From a bacterium (GTDB taxonomy: Bacteria > SZUA-182 > DTGQ01): a stretch of 20,220 nt of DNA. The position numbers were made by a program, and so were the translations under genes. Each line of letters opens with the position of its first letter. The stretch's first letter is position 1. Shown here piece by piece: positions 14,130 to 20,220 of the stretch. A model generated the notes under the pieces. That model ran no database searches and was not told the origin of the DNA. It was given only the letters and a program-made list of their open reading frames with translations. Location of the stretch: contig JBFLZW010000064.1 in the NCBI GenBank assembly GCA_040755755.1, positions 1 to 20,220 of the forward strand. Direction: 5' to 3'.

Positions 14130-14783
14130 ATGATCGACCTTCATACCCATTCTTTCTTCAGTGACGGTGTTCTTCTTCCGGCAGAATTAATCAGACGTGC
14201 CAAGGTGAAGGGCTGCCAGGCCGTAGGTATCACCGATCATGTTGATCAATCCAATTTTGATTCCGTGATACCGAGAATCATTACCGCCTGCGCCCGCTAC
14301 TCTGATTCTCATGGTATTATTGCTATTCCGGGAGTTGAAATTACCCATGTCCCTCCTCAGAATATCTTTGATCTGGTGAAAGAGGCCAGGGACCTGGGCG
14401 CTGTGCTGGTGGTCGTGCATGGAGAGACACTCGTGGAGCCGGTGGTACCTGGCACGAATTTTGCTGCGTTACAGGCAGACATTGATATCCTGGCGCACCC
14501 CGGTCTGATTTCAGAGGAGGAGGTGGCTCTGGCCAGAGACAGATCGATCTGCCTGGAGATTACTTCCAGAAAAGGGCACTCGCTGACCAACGGACATGTT
14601 GCCCAAATCAGCCGGAAGCTGGGTGCACGACTGGTTATCGATACCGATGCTCATGAGCCTTCGGATCTGATCGATCAGGAAATGGCCAGGAAAATCGGGT
14701 TAGGGGCCGGGATGACCAGGGAAGAGATCGAGACAGCTTTTGATAACTCAAAGCGGATCGTAGACCGCTGCCTGGTGAAATAA
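14130..14783 (+). CDS. PHP-domain phosphoesterase, histidinol-phosphatase-like
   Basis: A 217-residue protein made of a single PHP domain. Metal ligands are visible: His5 and His7 (DLHTHS), Asp12, His37 (TDHVD), Glu70 (PGVEITH), His97 (VVHGE), His123 (LAHPG), and Asp173/His175 (DTDAH). The complete ligand set suggests an active metal-dependent phosphoesterase. The substrate is not determined: homologues include histidinol phosphatases and nucleotide or RNA phosphoesterases, and no his genes are nearby. The ATG at 14130 lacks a clear ribosome site, but the conserved MIDLHTHS start fixes it. It is the first gene of the plus-strand run, 58 bases before the TPR protein. Confidence 0.9.
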   Translation: MIDLHTHSFFSDGVLLPAELIRRAKVKGCQAVGITDHVDQSNFDSVIPRIITACARYSDSHGIIAIPGVEITHVPPQNIFDLVKEARDLGAVLVVVHGETLVEPVVPGTNFAALQADIDILAHPGLISEEEVALARDRSICLEITSRKGHSLTNGHVAQISRKLGARLVIDTDAHEPSDLIDQEMARKIGLGAGMTREEIETAFDNSKRIVDRCLVK

Positions 14784-14841
14784 GCCATCAACCGTGATTG
14801 TAATCTTAGGCATTCAGGCATTCAGAGGGAGAGCAATAACA

Positions 14842-15861
14842 ATGCAGATTAAAAAGAAAATGACCCGGAAGCAGTTTTTGGCTCAAGATGATGAAGTTAT
14901 GTCATTTATGAAAAAGGCGGTAATCTGGCTGAAGAAAAATGCCAACCTCATTATTTTTGGAGTTATCGGCATCGGGGTTGTGGCTGCCGCCATCTGGGGT
15001 ATTCGTTACAAGAAAGAATCTGATCTGCGAAACTCGGCAAAGCTCCTGTCGGAAGCACGGGCGAGTTATTACGCGAAGGTCGAGGGAGAGCCAGGTGTCG
15101 ATGATCTTCAGAGCGAAAAGAGCTTTAAAAATATCAAAGAAAAATATACGGCAGCCGTGAAGACCCTGGATCAGCTTCTGCAGTTGTATCCTTCCTCGGC
15201 TCATGCAGAGGACGCCCTTTTTCTCAAAGCCGATGCCTACTATCATATGGGCGAATATGACAAAGCCATTCTCACCTATCAGCAATATCTTGAAAAATAC
15301 AAGACAAGGGGAGCATACAGCGTCGAAGCACTTTCCTCTACCGGCTACAGCTATGAGGCTAAGGGAGATTACCAGGAGGCAGCCAGGGTTTTTCAAAAAA
15401 TTACGGACGATTACCAGAGCTATCTGCTGCGCGACTCTATTTTCATGGAATTGGGCAGATGCTACGAACAGATGAAAGACTGGGGAAAAGCAAAAGAGGT
15501 TTACCAGAAGGTAGTCGCGAATTTTTCCGATTCTCCGCTGCTCAAGGATGCACAGGAAAAACTGAACAAGATAAATTCGGCCTCTGCCCAGGCAATGACT
15601 TCCGCCGTACCGGAACCGGCAAAGACCGGCGAGGCTTCCGGGACCGGACAGCCTCCCGAACCCGGCCAGGTATCCGGTGAAGCTGCTCAGACTCCCGCTC
15701 AGGCCGGGACAGCGCCTGATGCTGCCAGCAAAGCCCCTGAGACCGTTCAACCAGAATCCGGCAAAGCCCCTGATGCCAGCCAGTCGCCGGAGACTGCTGG
15801 CAAAATCCCCGATACCGGCAGCAGTGTTTCCGGGCAGGGCAGCGCTTCTGAAAAGAAGTAG
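14842..15861 (+). CDS. Membrane-anchored TPR protein with Pro/Ala/Gly-rich tail
   Basis: A 339-residue protein. A short cytoplasmic N-terminus is followed by one membrane segment at about 34-54 (NLIIFGVIGIGVVAAAIWGI), like YfgM and similar inner-membrane TPR proteins. At least three TPR-like helical pairs span about 100-243, each with the pattern ALFLKADAYYHMGEYDKAI or ELGRCYEQMKDWGKAKEVY. Residues 246-339 are low-complexity (PEPAKTGEASGTGQPPEPG and the like) and probably extend, disordered, into the periplasm. A role as a scaffold for envelope assembly is likely but unspecific. I chose the ATG at 14842 because AGGGAG lies upstream and the longer frame from 14794 adds an unlikely leader. The next gene starts 10 bases after its stop. 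Confidence 0.85.
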   Translation: MQIKKKMTRKQFLAQDDEVMSFMKKAVIWLKKNANLIIFGVIGIGVVAAAIWGIRYKKESDLRNSAKLLSEARASYYAKVEGEPGVDDLQSEKSFKNIKEKYTAAVKTLDQLLQLYPSSAHAEDALFLKADAYYHMGEYDKAILTYQQYLEKYKTRGAYSVEALSSTGYSYEAKGDYQEAARVFQKITDDYQSYLLRDSIFMELGRCYEQMKDWGKAKEVYQKVVANFSDSPLLKDAQEKLNKINSASAQAMTSAVPEPAKTGEASGTGQPPEPGQVSGEAAQTPAQAGTAPDAASKAPETVQPESGKAPDASQSPETAGKIPDTGSSVSGQGSASEKK

Positions 15862-15871
15862 GTTACAGGAA

Positions 15872-16423
15872 ATGCAGTGGCTTCAATCGATAAAGACAAA
15901 TATTCCCTGGGGAAAGAGGGAGAATGTAATCGTCAGGTGTGTTCTTTTCAGCCTCCCCCTGATTCTTGTCGTTCAGTTCTATCTGGTGCCGACTTTTACC
16001 AAAATCAGGAGCATTGCTCAATCCATTCCCAAAAGGCAAGAGGACCTGAAGGAACTGCGCAGACTGCGGAATGAGATGGTTGACCTGCGGGAGGGAACAG
16101 CCTGGGTAAATCAGGCGATTCAACGGCGGGGCATGGGTTTTGAGCTTCTTACCTTTCTTGAGGAACTGGCCAGAAAGTGCAAGATCGAGAGTAAGATTAT
16201 CTCGATGCGACCAGTGTCTTACCCTTCTCAGCCTCCAAACGAAAAAATTATCGAGATAACCATTGATGGGCTGGTAACCGAAGAGTTGACAAAATACCTT
16301 TATGAAATCGAAAATTCGGCCAAGCTCCTCACCATAAAGAAAACGACTATTCGATCAAATTTTGGCCCTGAAAAGTCTCTCGATGTCTCTCTTCAGGTCT
16401 CAACACTGATCGATCAGATTTAA
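15872..16423 (+). CDS. PilO/GspM-like inner-membrane protein
   Basis: A 183-residue protein with a membrane helix at 21-40 ([20 protein letters not shown]), a coiled-coil region at about 44-85, and a small alpha/beta domain at 90-183 that ends [20 protein letters not shown] and [10 protein letters not shown]. This layout matches PilO and GspM, inner-membrane parts of type IV pilus and type II secretion machines. No other pilus or secretion genes are in the window, so the assignment rests on layout and local sequence resemblance. The open frame extends upstream to 15677, overlapping the tail of the TPR gene, but the ATG at 15872 follows that gene by 10 bases and begins the protein-like part. 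It may work with the TPR protein before it. Confidence 0.75.
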   Translation: MQWLQSIKTNIPWGKRENVIVRCVLFSLPLILVVQFYLVPTFTKIRSIAQSIPKRQEDLKELRRLRNEMVDLREGTAWVNQAIQRRGMGFELLTFLEELARKCKIESKIISMRPVSYPSQPPNEKIIEITIDGLVTEELTKYLYEIENSAKLLTIKKTTIRSNFGPEKSLDVSLQVSTLIDQI

Positions 16424-16461
16424 TCCGATATTTTTTCCGGTCTGAAAAGGAGAAACAAACA

Positions 16462-16962
16462 ATGCTTGATATCAAGGCTATTCTGGAGTACCTGCCCCAC
16501 CGATACCCCTTCCTCCTGATTGACAGGGTGATCGAATTTGAAGAAAACAAGCGGATTGTAGCCATCAAAAATGTCACCATTAATGAGCCCTTCTTCTGCG
16601 GCCATTTTCCCGGCAATCCGGTCATGCCCGGTGTGTTGATCATGGAGGCACTGGCTCAGGCGGGCGGGGTCCTGTGTCTGGCCTCGGCGGGCGTTAAGAA
16701 TCATGGTCTTGTTTACCTCATGGGGCTTGATAAGGTAAAATTCCGTGCACCGGTCACTCCCGGAGATCAGCTTAAACTGGAGGTTTGTGCCCTCAAAACC
16801 CACCAGAGAGGATGGAAGATGAGTGCACAGGCTTTTGTGGGATCAACCCTGGTAGCTGAAGGCATGATTCTGGCCAGGGGCGGCGGGGCTCAAGCGGAAG
16901 CCGGCGGGACTGAAGCCGAATCCAATAGTATTGAATCCGCTTCGTGCACTATTGAACAGTGA
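16462..16962 (+). CDS. fabZ: 3-hydroxyacyl-ACP dehydratase
   Basis: A 166-residue hot-dog-fold enzyme that dehydrates 3-hydroxyacyl-ACP in fatty acid synthesis. The N-terminus reads [20 protein letters not shown], and the active site has His48 and Glu62 in [20 protein letters not shown]. The fold ends near [13 protein letters not shown]. About 22 further residues ([20 protein letters not shown] and TIEQ) form a tail not usual in FabZ. AAAGGAG lies nine bases before the ATG. The lpxA gene starts 13 bases after the stop. The pairing is meaningful: FabZ and LpxA compete for the same 3-hydroxyacyl-ACP. Confidence 0.96.
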   Translation: MLDIKAILEYLPHRYPFLLIDRVIEFEENKRIVAIKNVTINEPFFCGHFPGNPVMPGVLIMEALAQAGGVLCLASAGVKNHGLVYLMGLDKVKFRAPVTPGDQLKLEVCALKTHQRGWKMSAQAFVGSTLVAEGMILARGGGAQAEAGGTEAESNSIESASCTIEQ

Positions 16963-16975
16963 GGAAAATCCAGGC

Positions 16976-17746
16976 ATGAATATCCACAAGACTGCAATTG
17001 TGCACCCTAATGCGCAAATTGAAGAAAACGTAACCATCGGCCCTTATTGCATCGTCGGCGAACATGTCATCATTCACAGCGGGACCGTTCTGGAAGCCCA
17101 GGTTTTTCTGGATGGATGGACCGAAATCGGAAAGAACTGCCATGTTTTTCCCTTTGCCGCTTTGGGTACTCCACCCCAGGATCTGAAATTTCAGGGAGAG
17201 AAGAGTGAATTGAAAATAGGGCAGGGGACCGTGATCCGCGAAGCCGTGACCGCTCATCGCGGCACCAGCGGAGGGGGAGGAGTCACCTCAATCGGTGAAA
17301 ATTGCCTGATAATGGCCTATGCTCATGTGGCTCATGACTGCCATGTAGGCAGCCATGTTATCCTGGCCAATGGCATTGCCATGGCCGGTCATGTTACGAT
17401 TGAAGACTACGCATCGATAGGCGGATTGACCGCCATTCATCAGTTTACCAGGGTCGGCAGCCATGCCTATGTCGGGGGCGCTTCGGCGGTATCAAAGGAT
17501 GTTCCCCCCTACGGAATGGCCGCAGGCAACCGGACCAGACTGTACGGGGTGAATTCCATCGGCTTGCAGCGAAAAGGCTTTTCTTCGGAAGCGATCGAGA
17601 ACATCAAGAAAGCTTATCGTCTGCTCCTATCGTCGCATCTGAATGTTTCTCAGGCAATTGCTCAGATCGAGGCAGAGATTGACACTCCTGAAGTCCGGTA
17701 TCTCGTAGATTTTGTAAAAAATTCCGATCGAGGAATTTGTAAGTAG
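16976..17746 (+). CDS. lpxA: UDP-N-acetylglucosamine O-acyltransferase
   Basis: A 256-residue left-handed beta-helix protein that catalyses the first step of lipid A synthesis, transfer of a 3-hydroxyacyl chain from ACP to UDP-GlcNAc. Hexapeptide repeats run through the first 190 residues (AIVHPNAQIEENVTIGPYCI). The catalytic-base region AYAHVAHDCHVG carries His120, and the REAVTAHRGT segment near 88-97 is also typical. The helical C-terminus (KKAYRLLLSS) is present and the length is normal. The ATG at 16976 has GAGGA about ten bases upstream. A Gfo/Idh oxidoreductase two genes later raises the possibility that the real acceptor is a 3-amino sugar nucleotide; no aminotransferase gene is seen. 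Confidence 0.96.
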   Translation: MNIHKTAIVHPNAQIEENVTIGPYCIVGEHVIIHSGTVLEAQVFLDGWTEIGKNCHVFPFAALGTPPQDLKFQGEKSELKIGQGTVIREAVTAHRGTSGGGGVTSIGENCLIMAYAHVAHDCHVGSHVILANGIAMAGHVTIEDYASIGGLTAIHQFTRVGSHAYVGGASAVSKDVPPYGMAAGNRTRLYGVNSIGLQRKGFSSEAIENIKKAYRLLLSSHLNVSQAIAQIEAEIDTPEVRYLVDFVKNSDRGICK

Positions 17747-17752
17747 TAAAGG

Positions 17753-17786
17753 CAGGAGTCAGAATTCAGGAGTCAGGAGTCAGGAG
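17753..17786. repeat. CAGGAGTCAGGAGT repeat forming the lpxI ribosome site
   Basis: The unit CAGGAGT recurs through this stretch, which belongs to the same family as the arms of the 6241-6307 palindrome. It ends directly at the lpxI ATG (17787). The AGGAG that lies seven bases before the ATG is a near-ideal Shine-Dalgarno sequence and is made by the repeat itself; another AGGAG abuts the ATG. Confidence 0.8.
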
Positions 17787-18608
17787 ATGGAAGGTCTGGG
17801 ACTTATTGCCGGGAGCGGCCAATTCCCCATCGTCGTAGCCAATGAGGCCAAAAAGCAGGGCCTGCGGGTCGTTGCTGTCGGCATCAATAGAATCACCTCG
17901 CCGAATCTGCTCTTTTCCGTGGATAAGCTCTCCTGGATCGAGCTGGGAAATCTCAGCAAACTCATCAAAGAATTCAAAGCCGAGGGCATTACCAAGGCGA
18001 TCATGGCCGGTCAGATCCGGCACGTGAACCTTTTCCGGGAGATCAGGATCGACTGGCGGACCCTGCTCTTATTGAAAAGGCTGATAAATAAAAAAGCTGA
18101 TACCATCCTGGGAGCTGTGGCCGATGAATTGGAGCGGGAGGGAATTCATATTCTGGATTCGACACAATATCTCGCCCCTCTCCTTCCCCAGCCTGGAGTT
18201 ATTACCAAAAGAAAGCCTTCGAAGAAAGAAATGAAGGACATAGAGTTTGGATTTGAAATCGCCAAGAGAATCGCCGGGGCTGATATCGGACAGACCGTGG
18301 TGGTTAAGGACATGACCGTCGTGGCTGTAGAGGCAATGGAAGGAACCGATGAAACCATCCGAAGGGGCGGTGTTATCGGCGGGAAAAAAACCGTTGTCGT
18401 CAAGGTAAGTAAACCCAATCAGGACATGCGCTTTGATGTCCCGGTCATCGGCCTGGGAACAATGAAGTCTTTGAAGGAAGCACAAGCTGCGGTGCTGGCC
18501 ATTGAATCAGGTAAAACCCTCTTTTTCGACCGTGAAGAGGTCATTGCCGAGGCAGATGCAGAGAATATTTCCCTGGTCTCGATTTCGGCCAGCCGGACAG
18601 GGAGATAA
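17787..18608 (+). CDS. lpxI: UDP-2,3-diacylglucosamine pyrophosphatase
   Basis: A 273-residue LpxI (formerly DUF1009) protein, which hydrolyses UDP-2,3-diacylglucosamine to lipid X and UMP; it replaces LpxH in many alphaproteobacteria and Desulfobacterota. Family signatures are GLIAGSGQFPIVVANEAK at the N-terminus, AIMAGQIRHVNLF, TILGAVADELEREGI, VEAMEGTDETIRRGG and KPNQDMRFDVPVIGLGTM. The length is normal. It follows lpxA by 40 bases, and its ribosome site is provided by a dispersed repeat. The order fabZ-lpxA-lpxI supports the call. Confidence 0.96.
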   Translation: MEGLGLIAGSGQFPIVVANEAKKQGLRVVAVGINRITSPNLLFSVDKLSWIELGNLSKLIKEFKAEGITKAIMAGQIRHVNLFREIRIDWRTLLLLKRLINKKADTILGAVADELEREGIHILDSTQYLAPLLPQPGVITKRKPSKKEMKDIEFGFEIAKRIAGADIGQTVVVKDMTVVAVEAMEGTDETIRRGGVIGGKKTVVVKVSKPNQDMRFDVPVIGLGTMKSLKEAQAAVLAIESGKTLFFDREEVIAEADAENISLVSISASRTGR

Positions 18609-18645
18609 AGGTTTTGCGGGTTTTCAGGGTTGCAGGGGAAAATCA

Positions 18646-19593
18646 ATGGATAAACTCAAAGTCGGAGTAATCGGGGTAGGGCACCTGGGAAAGCATCATG
18701 TCAGAATCTTTTCCGAACTGGAGGAGTGTGAGCTCTTCGGAGTTGCCGATACTGACAGGGAGCGGGCACAGGAGATCGCCGGGCAATACCATGCCATTGC
18801 CCTGACCGATTACCGGGATATGATTGGCAAAGTCGGGGCAGTAAGCATTGCCGTCCCTACGGTATCGCATCACCGGATTGCCAGGGATTTTCTGGCTCAG
18901 GGAATCGACGTTCTGGTTGAAAAGCCGATGACCGAAACCCTTCAACAGGCACAGGAATTGATCGATCTGGCAAACCAGCGGAAGGCTATCCTCCAGGTAG
19001 GCCATCTGGAAAGGTTTAACGGGGCCGTACTGGCCCTCGAAAAGCACATTCATGATCCCCGCTTCATCGAATCCCACCGGATCGCTCCCTTTGTCGAGCG
19101 TGGGGTAGATGTTGATGTGGTCCTCGATCTCATGATCCACGACATCGATATTATCCTGAGCCTTGTCAAATCCAGGGCCAGGAGGATAGAGGCAGTCGGC
19201 GTTCCGGTCATCTCCTCAAAAATCGATATCGCCAGTGCCCGCCTGGAATTCGAAAATGGCTGCCTGGCCAACGTAACCGCCAGCAGGGTATCCCTCAAGA
19301 AGGAAAGGAAGATCCGCCTCTTCCAAAAGGATGCTTATTTTTCCCTGGATTATGCCGATTCGCAGTTATATTCCTGTACGGTCAGGAGGGAGGAAGAAAA
19401 CAGCGGCCAATATCCATTCCATATTGTGAGGAACGACATACCGGTGCAGGAGGTCGAGCCCCTCAGAGCGGAGCTTCAAGCCTTTGTCCACTCCTGCCGC
19501 ACCCGGAAAAAACCGGTTGTTTCCGGTGAGGAAGGTTATGAGGCTTTATGCGTTGCCTTTCAGATACTGGAAAAGATCCCGGCTGTGGTCTGA
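18646..19593 (+). CDS. Gfo/Idh/MocA-family oxidoreductase
   Basis: A 315-residue NAD(P)-dependent sugar oxidoreductase. The Rossmann motif is VGVIGVGHLGKHHVRIF; the catalytic-lysine region reads VLVEKPMTETLQQA; and DLMIHDIDIILSL carries the conserved Asp/His pair. The C-terminal alpha/beta domain is complete. It lies 37 bases after lpxI, an arrangement common in Desulfobacterota, where lpxB usually follows. A GnnA-like role, oxidising UDP-GlcNAc at C3 to make a 3-amino precursor for lipid A, fits the location, but no GnnB aminotransferase is seen, so this is inference. AGGGG lies about eight bases before the ATG at 18646; the longer frame from 18502 overlaps lpxI and is not used. Confidence 0.92.
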   Translation: MDKLKVGVIGVGHLGKHHVRIFSELEECELFGVADTDRERAQEIAGQYHAIALTDYRDMIGKVGAVSIAVPTVSHHRIARDFLAQGIDVLVEKPMTETLQQAQELIDLANQRKAILQVGHLERFNGAVLALEKHIHDPRFIESHRIAPFVERGVDVDVVLDLMIHDIDIILSLVKSRARRIEAVGVPVISSKIDIASARLEFENGCLANVTASRVSLKKERKIRLFQKDAYFSLDYADSQLYSCTVRREEENSGQYPFHIVRNDIPVQEVEPLRAELQAFVHSCRTRKKPVVSGEEGYEALCVAFQILEKIPAVV

Positions 19594-19637
19594 CAGGGCT
19601 GAGCGCCCAGGGAATCACTGTTTGTGGAGCGGTATTT

Positions 19638-19662
19638 GGTGGGGCAAAAAAGCAGCCCCACC
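19638..19662. repeat. 8-bp hairpin after the lipid A gene run
   Basis: GGTGGGGC (19638-19645) and GCCCCACC (19655-19662) form a perfect stem with a nine-base A-rich loop, 45 bases after the oxidoreductase stop. No T-run follows, so a terminator is only possible. The left part GGTATTTGGTGGGGC (19631-19645) recurs with one change at 20203-20217. Confidence 0.5.
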
Positions 19663-19779
19663 CTCCATTATGGTCGCTGCCTTTCTGCTCCCTTTTCTGG
19701 CAAGTCCGCTGGTCTGGGCAGGGCTGGTGATGAGAAAAATATAAAGTTTGGCAAGAACTGTGATGCTCTGGTAAGGTTA

Positions 19780-20052
19780 TTATTTGTTGGCCGGAAGTCT
19801 CTCTTCTAACCAGAGATTTACTAACGTTTCCAGGGAAACTCCCTTTTGCTGTGCAACCTTTTTGATTTTTTCGGAGAGAGAAGGCTCCGGTAAAACTGCC
19901 TGAGGCAGCTCACTGCCCACTTCAATTTCCTCATTTACCGGACGCAAGTACTTTTCGGAATCACCAGCGTCATGGGTGTCCCAAAAATCTGAAGCTTCTT
20001 CAAGGCTGGCAAAGTGATTGGGAACAGAATCGTTTTTTTTATTTTCTTTCAT
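19780..20052 (-). CDS. CopG-type antitoxin without visible toxin
   Basis: A 90-residue protein with the signature FASLEEASDFWDTHDAGD near the N-terminus (about 14-31), typical of CopG-family or BrnA-like antitoxins of type II toxin-antitoxin systems. The C-terminal half (SLSEKIKKVAQQKGVSLETL, VNLWLEERL) looks like a ribbon-helix-helix DNA-binding domain that would repress its own operon. BrnT-like toxins are usually encoded directly upstream, but the 168 bases from 20053 to the window end contain no such gene. It is therefore either orphan or has its partner beyond the window. There is no good ribosome site before the ATG. The gene is convergent to the lipid A run. Confidence 0.82.
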   Translation of the reverse strand: MKENKKNDSVPNHFASLEEASDFWDTHDAGDSEKYLRPVNEEIEVGSELPQAVLPEPSLSEKIKKVAQQKGVSLETLVNLWLEERLPANK

Positions 20053-20202
20053 AGTGCATTTTTATTTTCTTTTCGGAAACGTGGTGTTTCCACTGGCCTG
20101 GAAGTAAAAAGGTAAAAGGAAAAAGAAAAGGAATCGCTCTCATTTATCAGTCGCCATACTTTCTGGCACCAGGAAAACAGGGAAAAGACGTAAGACACTT
20201 GA

Positions 20203-20217
20203 GGTATCTGGTGGGGC
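20203..20217 (+). repeat. Second copy of GGTATYTGGTGGGGC
   Basis: The sequence GGTATCTGGTGGGGC matches 19631-19645 at 14 of 15 positions. It is at the window edge, so a hairpin partner, if any, is not visible. Together the two copies flank the antitoxin gene in direct orientation. Confidence 0.4.
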
Positions 20218-20220
20218 TAC

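Noticed and set aside
14902-15750. 282-codon open frame antisense to the TPR gene
   Set aside because: The protein is Cys/Phe-rich and lacks any domain; the plus-strand frame has clear TPR units and a membrane segment.
19594-19779. Possible decayed lpxB start after the oxidoreductase
   Set aside because: No frame resembles the LpxB N-terminus; the stretch looks non-coding.
1-20220. CRISPR array or tRNA/rRNA genes
   Set aside because: The repeats present are short tandem or palindromic units without regular spacers, and no tRNA-like or rRNA sequence was recognised by eye. A covariance-model scan would be decisive.

Overview
The window looks like chromosomal DNA from a Gram-negative, probably anaerobic bacterium of the Desulfobacterota or a neighbouring phylum. 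This rests on gene content: a lipid A block in the order fabZ-lpxA-lpxI-Gfo/Idh (LpxI instead of LpxH), a stand-alone IMP cyclohydrolase domain, an FmdB-type zinc ribbon, a tungstate-binding TupA and several families of short extragenic repeats. It is an inference; no rRNA or marker gene is present.

Layout. From 208 to 13567 all confident genes lie on the minus strand. Read in their own direction they are: a PBP-domain regulator and tupA (13567-11626); a compact run of six genes behind a strong promoter (11318-6316: coiled-coil protein, two small helical proteins, a membrane or lipoprotein-like protein, a six-hairpin glycosidase-like protein and a GT4 glycosyltransferase); then a Cys-rich protein, an FmdB-like protein, purH N-terminal domain, gpsA, a radical SAM protein and a hybrid histidine kinase (6173-208). 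From 14130 to 19593 the genes lie on the plus strand: PHP phosphoesterase, TPR membrane protein, PilO/GspM-like protein, fabZ, lpxA, lpxI and a Gfo/Idh/MocA oxidoreductase, mostly 10-58 bases apart. The window ends with a CopG-type antitoxin on the minus strand and no visible toxin.

Between the two divergent blocks, at about 13608-13907, lies a decayed 3' end of a group II intron: the frameshifted C-terminus of its maturase, a 34-nt domain V and a domain VI hairpin. Its truncated left end carries the -35 box of the best promoter candidate for the regulator. The regulator and TupA suggest tungstate or molybdate sensing and uptake, but the permease and ATPase genes are absent.

The most interesting candidate for an undescribed system is the six-gene operon 11318-6316. 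It pairs a translationally coupled glycosyltransferase and glycosidase-like enzyme with four small unrecognised proteins, one with an 11-residue Trp-spaced repeat. Also notable are hairpin-forming repeats placed 7-8 bases after stop codons, and a repeat copy that provides the ribosome binding site of lpxI.
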